This document shows positions 24,307 through 32,673 of a stretch of 64,000 nucleotides of DNA, in pieces. The first letter of the stretch is position 1. Every line of letters begins with the position of its first letter. This DNA is from Azospirillum agricola (GTDB lineage: Bacteria; Pseudomonadota; Alphaproteobacteria; Azospirillales; Azospirillaceae): the NCBI RefSeq assembly GCF_017876095.1, contig NZ_JAGINM010000009.1:124001-188000 (forward strand), written 5' to 3'. Position numbers and translations under genes: made by a program. Below the pieces are notes generated by a model, which made no database searches, was not told where the DNA came from, and saw only the letters and a list, made by a program, of their open reading frames with translations.

Positions 24307-24342
24307 CCAGCCACAATCCATTATCCAGCCCCAATCCATTAT
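24307..24342 (+). repeat. Two 18-bp tandem repeats upstream of ogt
   Basis: CCAGCCACAATCCATTAT is followed at once by CCAGCCCCAATCCATTAT (17 of 18 identical). They end just before the AAGGAG ribosome binding site of ogt. They could be duplicated operator half-sites or slippage. Confidence 0.85.
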
Positions 24343-24355
24343 AAGGAGTCTCGCG

Positions 24356-24847
24356 ATGGGACGTTTGACCGTCGGCAGCCCGCTCGGGGACCTGCTGCTG
24401 TCCAGCGCGGACGGCGCCCTGACCGGGGTGAGCTGGGGCCGCGTCGACGGCGACCGGCCCGACGCCGTGCTCGACGCGGCGGCGCGGCAGCTGGAGGCGT
24501 ATTTCGCCGGAACGCTCCGCCACTTCGATCTTCCGCTGAAGCCGGCGGGGACGCCGTTCCGCCAGAGCGTCTGGTCGGCGATGCTGGCGATCCCCTATGG
24601 CGGCACCGCGACCTATGGCGGCATGGCCCGCGCGCTGGGCAGCGGGCCGCGGGCCATCGGCGGGGCTTGCGGCGCAAACCCGATCCCGATCATCATTCCC
24701 TGTCACCGCGTGCTCGGCAGCGGTGGTGCCGCCGGCGGCTATTCGGGGCAGGGCGGGCTGGAGACGAAAGCCTGGCTGCTCGACCTGGAATGCCGCCACG
24801 CGCCGGAGCGGCCGGAACCGGCCAGGGCGCAGCTCGCCCTGCTGTGA
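24356..24847 (+). CDS. ogt: Methylated-DNA--protein-cysteine methyltransferase (Ogt/MGMT type)
   Basis: Suicide DNA repair protein that transfers alkyl groups from O6-alkylguanine to its own cysteine; 163 residues. The active site is IPCHRVLGSGGAAGGYSGQGGLETK-like: the PCHRV motif is present and complete. The DNA-binding FRQSVWSAMLAIPYGGTATYGG segment is also typical. No Ada-type regulatory domain. AAGGAG precedes the ATG. Follows the DUF255 gene by 67 bp. Confidence 0.92.
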   Translation: MGRLTVGSPLGDLLLSSADGALTGVSWGRVDGDRPDAVLDAAARQLEAYFAGTLRHFDLPLKPAGTPFRQSVWSAMLAIPYGGTATYGGMARALGSGPRAIGGACGANPIPIIIPCHRVLGSGGAAGGYSGQGGLETKAWLLDLECRHAPERPEPARAQLALL

Positions 24848-24898
24848 CGGGCGCATGAGAGACACCGACGAACCACAACGATAGGGAACGACGCCACC

Positions 24899-25873
24899 AT
24901 GGTTCACGCGATCCGCATCCACGAGCAAGGCGGGCCCGAGGTTCTGCGCTGGGAGGAGATCGAGGTCGGGGACCCCGGCCCCGGCCAGGTCCGCATCCGC
25001 CAGACGGCGGTCGGGTTGAACTACATCGACACCTACCATCGGTCGGGCGCCTACAAGCTGCCGGCCTTTCCGGCCATCCTCGGCACCGCCGCGACCGGCG
25101 TCGTCGAGGCGGTCGGGCCGGACGTCACCACCCTGAAGGCGGGCGAGCGCGTCGGCTACGCGCCGCTGATCGGCGCCTATGCCGAGGCACGGCTGGTCCC
25201 CGCCGACCGGCTGGTGCCGCTGCCCTCCTGGATGGACGAGCAGGCGACCGCCGCCATGCTGCTCCAGGGGCTGACCGCGCAGTATCTGCTGCGCTCGACC
25301 TACGCAGTGCAGCCGGGCGACACCATCCTGGTGCAGGCGGCGGCCGGCGGGGTCGGGCTGCTGCTCTGCCAATGGGCCAAGCATCTCGGCGCCACCGTCA
25401 TCGGCACCGTCGGCTCGGACGAGAAGGCCGAGCTTGCCAAGGCGCACGGCTGCGACCACGCCATCGTCTACACCCGCGAGGATTTCGTGACACGGGTGAA
25501 GGAGATCACCAACGGGCAGGGCGTGCCGGTGGTCTATGACGGGGTCGGCCGGACCACCTTCCTGAAGGGGCTCGACTGCCTGCAACCGCGCGGGCTGATG
25601 GCGCTGTTCGGCGCCGCGTCGGGCGCCCCGGAGCCGCTGGATCTCGGGGTGCTGGCGGCCAAGGGATCGCTCTACGTGACCCGGCCGACGCTGTTCACCT
25701 ACGTCGCCAAGCGCGAGGATCTGATGGGGGCGGCGGCGGATCTGTTCGACGCCGTGAAGGCCGGCGGCGTGACCATCAAGGTCAACCAGAGCTTCCCGCT
25801 GCGCGACACCGCCGCCGCGCACCGGGCGTTGGAAGCGCGGGAGACCACCGGCTCGACGGTGCTGCTTCCGTAA
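24899..25873 (+). CDS. qor: NADPH:quinone oxidoreductase (zinc-independent MDR family)
   Basis: Medium-chain dehydrogenase/reductase of 324 residues. It begins MVHAIRIHEQGGPEVLRWEE and has the NADPH-binding stretch ILVQAAAGGVGLLLCQWAK and the substrate-side GLNYIDTYHRSG. No structural or catalytic zinc ligands are seen, as expected for quinone oxidoreductases that reduce quinones one electron at a time. Convergent with dnaQ; only 9 bp separate the stops. Confidence 0.9.
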   Translation: MVHAIRIHEQGGPEVLRWEEIEVGDPGPGQVRIRQTAVGLNYIDTYHRSGAYKLPAFPAILGTAATGVVEAVGPDVTTLKAGERVGYAPLIGAYAEARLVPADRLVPLPSWMDEQATAAMLLQGLTAQYLLRSTYAVQPGDTILVQAAAGGVGLLLCQWAKHLGATVIGTVGSDEKAELAKAHGCDHAIVYTREDFVTRVKEITNGQGVPVVYDGVGRTTFLKGLDCLQPRGLMALFGAASGAPEPLDLGVLAAKGSLYVTRPTLFTYVAKREDLMGAAADLFDAVKAGGVTIKVNQSFPLRDTAAAHRALEARETTGSTVLLP

Positions 25874-25882
25874 AGGACGGGA

Positions 25883-26566
25883 CTATTCCGCCAGCCAGAG
25901 CGGGTTCTTCAGCTTCTTGAGGAGATCGGCGTGCGCGGCGGTCTCCTCCTCGCTGACGGCGAAAACACGGGCTTCGCGGAAGGGACGGTCGATGCGGACG
26001 GACGAACCGCCGCCGCCCTTCGCCGCCGGGCCGGAGGCGAGCGCCAGACCGGCCTGCCGGCCGCCGAGCAACTCCAGATAGACGTCGGCCAGAAGCTGCG
26101 CGTCGATCAAGCCGCCATGCAGCGTGCGGTTCGAATTGTCGACCCCGAAACGTTTGCACAGCGCGTCCAGCGTGGCCGGCGAGCCGGGGAACTTCTTGCG
26201 CGCCATCGCCAGCGTGTCGATGGCCCGTTCCTTCGGCATCGTCGGATAGCCGGCGATCTTCAGCTCCCAGTTCAGGAAGGCCATGTCGAAGGCGGCGTTG
26301 TGGATCACCAACGGCGCGTCGCCGATGAATTCGACGAAGCTGGCGGCGACGTCGGCGAAGACCGGCTTGTCGGCCAGGAATTCGTTGCCAAGCCCGTGGA
26401 CCGCGAAAGCCTCGGCCGGCATGTCGCGCTCGGGATTGATGTAGACGTGGAAGCGCTCGCCGGTCGAGACATGGTTGACCAGCTCGACGCAGGCGATCTC
26501 GACCAGCCGGTGCCCCTCCTCCGGCTTGAAGCCCGTGGTCTCGGTGTCGAGAACGATTTCACGCAT
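25883..26566 (-). CDS. dnaQ: DNA polymerase III epsilon subunit (3'-5' proofreading)
   Basis: DEDDh exonuclease of 227 residues. Exo I LDTETTGF, Exo II HNAAFDMAFLNWE and Exo III HGGLIDAQLLADVY are intact. ATG 26566 starts right before the Exo I motif (MREIVLDTET), as in other epsilons; an upstream extension lies inside coaE. Overlaps coaE by eight bases. Proofreads for the replicative polymerase; it sits in the ppsR-maf-aroE-coaE-dnaQ cluster near the origin. Confidence 0.95.
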   Translation of the reverse strand: MREIVLDTETTGFKPEEGHRLVEIACVELVNHVSTGERFHVYINPERDMPAEAFAVHGLGNEFLADKPVFADVAASFVEFIGDAPLVIHNAAFDMAFLNWELKIAGYPTMPKERAIDTLAMARKKFPGSPATLDALCKRFGVDNSNRTLHGGLIDAQLLADVYLELLGGRQAGLALASGPAAKGGGGSSVRIDRPFREARVFAVSEEETAAHADLLKKLKNPLWLAE

Positions 26567-27218
26567 GATGTGTCCGCCCTGATTTCCCAAACTTCGGTTG
26601 GTAGCCGCGCACCGGCCAGTGCCGGCCGCGGCGCCCGCGAAGGTCGCGCACAATGCACCGAAGCGCTTGCCGCGTCACCAGGCGACCGGCCCCGGTCGGC
26701 ACGACATAATCGGCGCGCCGCCGCTTTTCCCCGTCCGGGGTCTGGCGGGCGAGGATGCCGGCGAACTTCTCCACCGTCATGCCGGGGCGGGCGAGGACCC
26801 GCGCCTTCTGCACGACGAAGGGGGCCGAGACCACAACGGTGACGTCGACGCGGTTTTCACCGCCGGTCTCGAACAACAGGGGAATGTCGAGCACCGCGAC
26901 CCTGGCGCCGCGCCGCGCCGCGCGGGCGAGGAAGTCGCGCTGCGCCGCCTGGACCATCGGGTGGAGGATGGCTTCCAGCCGGCTCAAGGCCGCCGGGTTG
27001 CCAAACACGGCGGTCCCCAGCGCCCGGCGGTCCACCGCCCCGTCGATCACCGCGCCGGGAAAGGCGGCATCGATGGCCGGCACCGCGCGGCCGCCCCTGG
27101 CGAGCAGGCCGTGAACCACCGCGTCGGAATCGCAGACCGGCGCGCCCATCGCCGCCAGTATGCGGGCGGCCGTGCTCTTGCCCATGCCGATGGAGCCGGT
27201 CAGGCCCAGCACGATCAT
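26559..27218 (-). CDS. coaE: Dephospho-CoA kinase
   Basis: Last step of coenzyme A synthesis, phosphorylating the 3' hydroxyl of dephospho-CoA; 219 residues. P-loop GLTGSIGMGKST is at the N-terminus, with DSDAVVH and LDIPLLFETGGE further on. The C-terminal 25 residues are basic and may be a local extension. Seven bases from aroE on the upstream side and overlapping dnaQ downstream. Confidence 0.95.
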   Translation of the reverse strand: MIVLGLTGSIGMGKSTAARILAAMGAPVCDSDAVVHGLLARGGRAVPAIDAAFPGAVIDGAVDRRALGTAVFGNPAALSRLEAILHPMVQAAQRDFLARAARRGARVAVLDIPLLFETGGENRVDVTVVVSAPFVVQKARVLARPGMTVEKFAGILARQTPDGEKRRRADYVVPTGAGRLVTRQALRCIVRDLRGRRGRHWPVRGYQPKFGKSGRTHHA

Positions 27219-27225
27219 CGACCGC

Positions 27226-28065
27226 TCACCCTTCCAGCACGAAGCGGGCCAGATCCGCCGTCACCTCCGGCTCGACGCCGAACCAGGCCGCGAAGCCGGG
27301 GCGGGCCTGGTGCAGCAGCATGCCGATGCCGGTGACCACCGGGTTGCCGCGCCGCCGCGCCGCCGCCAGCAACGGGGTGTCCAACGGCACATAGACGATG
27401 TCGTTGACGACCGCCGCGACGGGCAGGGCGCGCAGGTCGAGGTCGAGCGGCGGCTGGCCGGTCATGCCCTGGGTGGTGGTGTTGACCAGCAGGGCGGCGC
27501 CCTCCAGCGCCGTTTCACGTGAAACCCACGGCGCCACCGTGATCGGCCCGCCGATGTCGGCGGCCAGTTCCTCGGCGCGCGCGTCGGTGCGGTTGATCAG
27601 CCGAACCTCCGGCGCGCCGGCGTCGAGCAGGGCGACGACCACCGCCCGCGCGGCACCGCCGGCACCGACCACCACGGCGGGCCCCCGTTCGGCGCACCAG
27701 TCCGGCCGGTCCGCCTTCAGGCTTTCCAGGAAACCGAAGCCGTCGGTGTTGCCGCCCTCCAGCGTGCCGTCCTCGTGGACGACGATGGTGTTGACGGCGC
27801 CCATGCGCCGCGCGGTGTCGTCCAGCCGGTCGACGGTGCGGAAGGCGATCTCCTTCAGCGGCACCGTGACGTTGCAGCCGCGAAAGCCCAAGGCGGGCAG
27901 GGCGCGGATCGCCTGTTCGGCGCGCTCCGGCGCCACCGCCAGCGGGACATAGGCCCCGTCGATGCCGTAGCGTTCCAGCCAATGCCCATGCAGCCGGGGC
28001 GAGCGCGAATGGCCGATCGGCCAACCCATCACCCCGGCCAGCTTCGCCTTGCCGCTGATCGTCAT
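27226..28065 (-). CDS. aroE: Shikimate dehydrogenase
   Basis: NADPH-dependent reduction of 3-dehydroshikimate to shikimate; 279 residues. Substrate segment PIGHSRSPRLHG and catalytic Lys/Asp in NVTVPLKE and NTDGFG; NADPH loop VVGAGGAARAVV. ATG 28065 overlaps the maf stop (ATGA). The segment WVSRETA is encoded by a near-perfect parS site (27512-27525), so like rsmG this gene hosts a centromere-like element. Confidence 0.95.
   Translation of the reverse strand: MTISGKAKLAGVMGWPIGHSRSPRLHGHWLERYGIDGAYVPLAVAPERAEQAIRALPALGFRGCNVTVPLKEIAFRTVDRLDDTARRMGAVNTIVVHEDGTLEGGNTDGFGFLESLKADRPDWCAERGPAVVVGAGGAARAVVVALLDAGAPEVRLINRTDARAEELAADIGGPITVAPWVSRETALEGAALLVNTTTQGMTGQPPLDLDLRALPVAAVVNDIVYVPLDTPLLAAARRRGNPVVTGIGMLLHQARPGFAAWFGVEPEVTADLARFVLEG
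27512..27525. other. parS site 3 (inside aroE)
   Basis: GTTTCACGTGAAAC, the 14-bp core of the parS palindrome; the outermost pair is C/C rather than T/A. It encodes V-S-R-E-T in aroE. It is the closest parS to the proposed origin, about 2 kb away. Confidence 0.85.
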
Positions 28066-28679
28066 TCCGTCCCCGCTCCGTGCACGCGCAGAAACCCGAG
28101 CAGCGGCAGCAGCGGCAGCCCGAGGATGGTGAAGAAGTCGCCGTCGACTTTTTGGAACAGCTGGGCACCCAGCCCCTCCAGCTGGTAGGCGCCCACCGAA
28201 TGCAGCGCGTCGTCGCCGACGCGATCGAGATACTCGTCGAGGAAGGCGTCGCTGAAGCGCCGCATGGTCAGCTTCGCGCGGTCGATCTTGTGCCAAAGCC
28301 GCTCGCCGTCGCGCACCACCACGGCGCAGCTCACCAACTGATGGGTCTTGCCGCGCAGGGCGAGAAGCTGGTCGCGGGCGGCGGCGCGGTCGGCCGGCTT
28401 GTCGAACCAGACGCCCTCGCACTCCAGCATCTGGTCGGCGCCGATCACCAGCGCGCGCGGATGGCGGCGGGTGACGCGCTGCGCCTTCAGCTCGGCCAGG
28501 GCCTCGGCCACCGCGTCGGCCGGCACGCCCTCGGCGCGGCCGGCGAGCTTCACCTCCTCCTCGTCGACCAGCGGCTTGTCGAGGATGGCGGTCAGGCCGG
28601 CGCGCTCCAGCATCGCGGCGCGGGTACGCGAACCGGAGGCGAGGACCAGCGTCGGCGCGCCTGCGGCGGAAGCGCTCAC
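28062..28679 (-). CDS. Maf-like nucleotide pyrophosphatase
   Basis: House-cleaning nucleoside triphosphate pyrophosphatase of 205 residues. LASGSRTRAAMLERAG is the substrate-binding N-terminus, and IGADQMLECEG has the conserved aspartate. GTG 28679 overlaps the ppsR stop (GTGA) and has the usual short leader; a longer frame would run into ppsR. Its exact base specificity (dTTP/UTP versus m7GTP) cannot be fixed from these motifs. Confidence 0.9.
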   Translation of the reverse strand: MSASAAGAPTLVLASGSRTRAAMLERAGLTAILDKPLVDEEEVKLAGRAEGVPADAVAEALAELKAQRVTRRHPRALVIGADQMLECEGVWFDKPADRAAARDQLLALRGKTHQLVSCAVVVRDGERLWHKIDRAKLTMRRFSDAFLDEYLDRVGDDALHSVGAYQLEGLGAQLFQKVDGDFFTILGLPLLPLLGFLRVHGAGTE

Positions 28680-29530
28680 GAGATGCCGCCCTCGGGCTTG
28701 CGCCCGTCCGGCATCAGGCCGCCGGTCTGGCGGCGGGCGAGCAGCATCATGATCTCCGACGCCGTCTCCTCGATGGAGCGGCGCGAGACGTCGATGACCG
28801 GCCATTTGCGGCGGCTGAACAGGCGGCGCGCTTCCGTCACCTCGTTGCGGACGATTTCCGGATCGGCGTAGGTCGAGGTCTCGCCCTGGTTGAGAAGCTT
28901 CAGGCGGTTGCGGCGGATCTGGACCAGCCGGTCGGGATCCTTGGTCAGCCCGACGATCAGCGGACGGGTCAGCAGATCGACCTCCGCCGGCAGGCTGGTG
29001 CCGGGGACCAGCGGGATGTTGGCCGCCTTGATGCCACGGTTGGCCAGATAGATGCAGGTCGGCGTCTTCGAGGTGCGCGACACGCCGATCAGGATGACGT
29101 CGGCCTCGTGCAGGTCCCAGTTCGACTGGCCGTCGTCGTGCGACAGCGCGAAGTCCACCGCGTCGATGCGGCTGAAATATTCGGCGTCCAGCGCGTGCTG
29201 GCGGCCGGGCTGGCGCTGGGATTCGACGCCGAGATAGGCAGCGAGCGCGTTGATCAGCGGATCCAGCACCGGGATGCAGGGCACCTGCATCTCGCGGCAG
29301 AAATCCTGGAGCCTGCGGCGCAACGTCTCATCCACCAGGGTGAACATGACGAGGCCGGGCTTGTCCTTGATCCCCTCCAGCACGAGGTCGAGCTGACGGT
29401 CGGTGCGGACCAGGTTCCAGAAATGCTCGACCGGACGCACGTCGTCGAACTGGATCACGCAGGCGCGCGCCACGCTGTTGATCGTCTCGCCCGTCGCATC
29501 GGACACGAGATGTAGATGGAACTGTTTCAT
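28676..29530 (-). CDS. ppsR: PEP synthase/PPDK regulatory kinase-phosphorylase (DUF299)
   Basis: Bifunctional regulator that phosphorylates and dephosphorylates phosphoenolpyruvate synthase or pyruvate phosphate dikinase; 284 residues. Opening FHLHLVSDATGETINSVARA and the P-loop-like GVSRTSKTPT are diagnostic. ATG 29530 has GGGGACGG upstream; further in-frame codons up to 29833 lie in the origin region and are not supported. This is the homologue of Rickettsia RP001, which flanks the Caulobacter origin opposite hemE. Confidence 0.94.
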   Translation of the reverse strand: MKQFHLHLVSDATGETINSVARACVIQFDDVRPVEHFWNLVRTDRQLDLVLEGIKDKPGLVMFTLVDETLRRRLQDFCREMQVPCIPVLDPLINALAAYLGVESQRQPGRQHALDAEYFSRIDAVDFALSHDDGQSNWDLHEADVILIGVSRTSKTPTCIYLANRGIKAANIPLVPGTSLPAEVDLLTRPLIVGLTKDPDRLVQIRRNRLKLLNQGETSTYADPEIVRNEVTEARRLFSRRKWPVIDVSRRSIEETASEIMMLLARRQTGGLMPDGRKPEGGIS

Positions 29531-29927
29531 CCGTCCCCAACATGCTGTGGAGAATTCGGCGCCAACCTGTGGACAACCGGATCCCCCTCCGTTCCATACA
29601 GAATCCGGGACTCCCCGTCCCCCTCGCGGCCCCCCGCCGAACAAGTCGGCCGACCGGTCCGCAAGCTGGGAGAATCCGCCGTTCGCCACGGTGTTATCCA
29701 CGGGACTCCCGCGCTTCCATCTATAGCATTTCCGCCGTTTCCGCGGGTAGCCCTCCGAATCGTCCACAGGCTGACGCACAGCCCCGGATCCGGCCCCGGA
29801 TCTGTGGATGAATCCGGGGAGGACGGGGATCACCGTTATCCACAGGCATCCACCACCTCCTCTTCCTTTCTCCCTTTAAAAAGAATAGTGAAGAGGTAGG
29901 AACAAACCCGACCGGGAACGCATCGTC
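29531..29927. other. oriC: Probable chromosomal replication origin (oriC)
   Basis: Gene-free 397 bp between divergent ppsR and hemE. It contains one perfect DnaA box, TTATCCACA (29836-29844). One-mismatch boxes lie at 29546-29554, 29568-29576, 29694-29702 and 29803-29811, and weaker ones at 29760-29768 and 29846-29854. A pyrimidine- and A/T-rich stretch (about 29861-29905, with TTTAAAAAG) could be the unwinding element. Three parS sites lie within 12 kb, and genes diverge from here. Position matches Caulobacter Cori. Function is inferred. Confidence 0.87.
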
Positions 29928-31016
29928 TTGTCCGCTTCCAGCACGCCCGACACCGCCGCCAAGCCCGCCCTGAAGCCGATGCTCGCCGCGCTCGCCGGCG
30001 AGACGCGGTCGCGTCCGCCTTTCTGGCTGATGCGTCAGGCCGGCCGTTACCTGCCGGAGTACCGCGAGCTGCGGGCGAAGGCCGGCAGCTTCCTCGACCT
30101 CTGCTACAACCCCGACTTCGCGGTCGAGGTCACCCTCCAGCCGTTGCGCCGCTATGGCATGGACGCGGCGATCCTGTTCTCCGACATCCTGGTGGTGCCG
30201 CACGCGCTCGGCCAGCCGCTCGCCTATCTGGAGGGGGAAGGGCCGAAGCTCGACCCGATCCGCAGCGCGGCGGAGCTGTCCCGCCTGTCGCGCGACCGCT
30301 TCCACCAGACGCTGGAGCCGGTCTACGAGACGGTGCGGCGGCTCACCACGGCCATCCCGGCCAACGCCTCGCCCGACACCACGCTGATCGGCTTCGCGGG
30401 GGCTCCCTGGACCATCGCCTGCTACATGGTCGAGGGGGGAGGGTCCAAGGAGTACGCCCACGTCAAGCGCTGGGCCTACGGCGATCCGGCGGGCTTCGCG
30501 CGGCTCATCGACCTGCTGGTCGAGGTCACCGCCGATTACCTGTGCGCCCAGATCGAGGCCGGGGCGGAGGTGGTCCAGCTCTTCGACAGCTGGGCCGGGG
30601 TCCTGCCGATCGGTCCGTTCCGCCGCTGGGTCATCGAGCCGACGCGGCGGATCGTCGCACTGGTCAAGGCGCGCCACCCCGACACGCCGATCATCGGCTT
30701 CCCGCGCGGGGCCGGCCACGCCTATCAGGACTATGTGGCGGACAGCGGGGTCGACGCCGTCGGGCTCGACACCACCGTGTCGCCGCTGTGGGCGGCGCGC
30801 AACCTCCAGACCCGTCTGCCGGTGCAGGGCAATCTGGATCCGATCCTGCTGGCGACCGGCGGCAAGGCGCTGTGCGAGGGGGCGGCGGAGATCCTCGAAG
30901 CCTTCTGCGACCGCCCCTACGTCTTCAACCTGGGCCACGGCGTCATCCAGACCACGCCGCCGGAGCATGTCGGCGCGCTCGCCGACCAGATCCGCCGCTG
31001 GCCGGAGCGCGGCTGA
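29928..31016 (+). CDS. hemE: Uroporphyrinogen decarboxylase
   Basis: Decarboxylates uroporphyrinogen III to coproporphyrinogen III in haem synthesis; 362 residues. RPPFWLMRQAGRYLPEYR is the signature near the N-terminus; GFAGAPWTIACYMVEGGGS and GLDTTVSP are also conserved. A TTG start at 29928 with GGGAA about ten bases upstream is the best choice because the next ATG (codon 18) would still keep the domain but lacks a clear ribosome site. First gene right of the origin. Confidence 0.95.
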   Translation: MSASSTPDTAAKPALKPMLAALAGETRSRPPFWLMRQAGRYLPEYRELRAKAGSFLDLCYNPDFAVEVTLQPLRRYGMDAAILFSDILVVPHALGQPLAYLEGEGPKLDPIRSAAELSRLSRDRFHQTLEPVYETVRRLTTAIPANASPDTTLIGFAGAPWTIACYMVEGGGSKEYAHVKRWAYGDPAGFARLIDLLVEVTADYLCAQIEAGAEVVQLFDSWAGVLPIGPFRRWVIEPTRRIVALVKARHPDTPIIGFPRGAGHAYQDYVADSGVDAVGLDTTVSPLWAARNLQTRLPVQGNLDPILLATGGKALCEGAAEILEAFCDRPYVFNLGHGVIQTTPPEHVGALADQIRRWPERG

Positions 31017-31134
31017 GGGCTGGAGGCGGTCCGCCCTCGGATCCGCCCCCGCCGAGGGCCGGCGGTCAAGCCGCCGAGAAAGTTGAGGGCAGGGGACTGG
31101 ACACGGACGCGGCGACGCTCCAGTTTACCGCTCC

Positions 31135-32205
31135 ATGCCCGCGCCCTCGTCCCCCCCGCGACGCCTTGCCGTCGTCCTCTTCAACCTCGGTGGCCCCGAC
31201 GCCCCCGAGGCGATCCGGCCGTTCCTGTTCAACCTGTTCGCCGACCCGGCGATCATCCGGTTGCCGAACCCCCTGCGCTTCCTGGTCGCCAGCCTGATCT
31301 CCGGGCGGCGGGCCAAGCCGGCGACGGCCATCTACGCCCATCTCGGCGGCAAGTCGCCGCTGCTGGAAAACACCGAGGCGCAGGCCGCGGCGCTGGAAGC
31401 CCAGCTCGGATCCAACCCGGGATTGGCTGGAACGGAGTCGCGGGTCTTCATCGCCATGCGCTACTGGCACCCGATGAGCGCCGAGACGGCGGCCAAGGTG
31501 AAGGCGTACGACCCGGATCTGGTCGTGCTTCTGCCGCTCTACCCGCAATTCTCGACGACGACGACCGCGTCGAGCGCCAAGGCGTGGCGTCAGGCGGCCG
31601 ATACGGTCGGGCTGACGGCGCCGACCCGGCTGGTCTGCTGCTACCCGACCCAGGCCGGCTTCATCGATGCCGCCGCCGACCGGATCCGGCCGCTCTACGA
31701 GGCGGCGCGGGCGTTCGGGACGCCGCGCGTCCTGTTCTCCGCCCACGGGCTGCCCAAGAAGGTCGTGACCGGCGGCGACCCCTACCAGTGGCAATGCGAG
31801 CGGACCGCCGAGTCCATCGCCGCCGCGCTCGGCGTCGACCATCTCGACTGGGTGAGCTGCTACCAGAGCCGGGTCGGGCCGATGGAGTGGATCGGGCCCA
31901 GCACCGACGAGGAGATCCGGCGGGCCGGACGCGACGGCGTGCCGATCCTGGTGGTGCCGATGGCCTTCGTGTCGGAGCATTCCGAGACGCTGGTCGAGAT
32001 CGAGATCGAGTACCGCCACCTGGCCAAGGAGGCCGGCGTGCCGCATTTCACCCGCGTGCCGACGGTGGGCGTGCACCCCGCCTTCATCGAGGGGCTGGTG
32101 CGGTTGGTCGGCCAGACGCTGGTCAGCGACAGGCCGGCCTGCTCGCAGAACGGCGGCCGGCTCTGCCCCGCCACCTTCTCCGGCTGTCCGCAGCCGGGGC
32201 GCTGA
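31135..32205 (+). CDS. hemH: Ferrochelatase
   Basis: Inserts ferrous iron into protoporphyrin IX; 356 residues. Conserved segments include VVLFNLGGPDAPEAI, MRYWHPMS, LFSAHGLPKK (active-site His) and VPMAFVSEHSETLVE. The C-terminus has CSQNGGRLCPATFSGC, three spaced cysteines, which recall the 2Fe-2S ferrochelatases described from Caulobacter; this is an inference. Upstream ribosome site is weak. Lies between hemE and hemJ. Confidence 0.95.
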   Translation: MPAPSSPPRRLAVVLFNLGGPDAPEAIRPFLFNLFADPAIIRLPNPLRFLVASLISGRRAKPATAIYAHLGGKSPLLENTEAQAAALEAQLGSNPGLAGTESRVFIAMRYWHPMSAETAAKVKAYDPDLVVLLPLYPQFSTTTTASSAKAWRQAADTVGLTAPTRLVCCYPTQAGFIDAAADRIRPLYEAARAFGTPRVLFSAHGLPKKVVTGGDPYQWQCERTAESIAAALGVDHLDWVSCYQSRVGPMEWIGPSTDEEIRRAGRDGVPILVVPMAFVSEHSETLVEIEIEYRHLAKEAGVPHFTRVPTVGVHPAFIEGLVRLVGQTLVSDRPACSQNGGRLCPATFSGCPQPGR

Positions 32206-32244
32206 CCCAACGAAGACACCAAGACGGAACGAGGGGGTTGTCCG

Positions 32245-32673
32245 GTGCTGTATCTGTGGATCAAGGCGCTGCACGTCGTCAGCATCATCGCCTGGATGGC
32301 CGGGCTGCTCTATCTGCCGCGCCTGTTCGTCTACCACACCCAGGCGGCCCCCGGATCCGAGGCGTCGGAAACCTTCAAGGTCATGGAGCGGCGCCTGCTG
32401 CGCGCCATCATGGATCCGGCGATGACCGCCGCCTACGTCTTCGGCATCACCATGATCGTGCTGGAGCCGGCCTGGATGAAGCAGGGCTGGCTGCACGGCA
32501 AGATCCTGCTGGTCCTGCTGATGACCGCCGCCCACATCATGATGGGCCGCTGGCAGAAGGCCTTCGCCCAGGACCGCAACACCCGGTCGCAGCGCTTCTA
32601 CCGGATCGCCAACGAGGCGCCGACCCTGCTGATGATCGGCATCGTCGTCCTGGTGATCGTCAAACCCTTCTGA
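32245..32673 (+). CDS. hemJ: Protoporphyrinogen oxidase HemJ (UPF0093)
   Basis: Small membrane enzyme of 142 residues that oxidises protoporphyrinogen IX in bacteria lacking HemG/HemY. Four hydrophobic segments are visible. The first segment LYLWIKALHVVSIIAWMAGLLYLPRL carries the conserved His, and RKAFAQDRN-like and RFYRIANEAP segments are typical. GTG start 32245 with GAGGGGGTTG before it. Completes hemE-hemH-hemJ just upstream of rho, a common alphaproteobacterial order. Confidence 0.93.
   Translation: MLYLWIKALHVVSIIAWMAGLLYLPRLFVYHTQAAPGSEASETFKVMERRLLRAIMDPAMTAAYVFGITMIVLEPAWMKQGWLHGKILLVLLMTAAHIMMGRWQKAFAQDRNTRSQRFYRIANEAPTLLMIGIVVLVIVKPF

Noticed and set aside
29531..29899. Several open frames through the ppsR-hemE gap
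   Set aside because: They overlap the DnaA boxes, lack ribosome sites and show no conserved sequence; the upstream extension of ppsR in this region is also not family-like.
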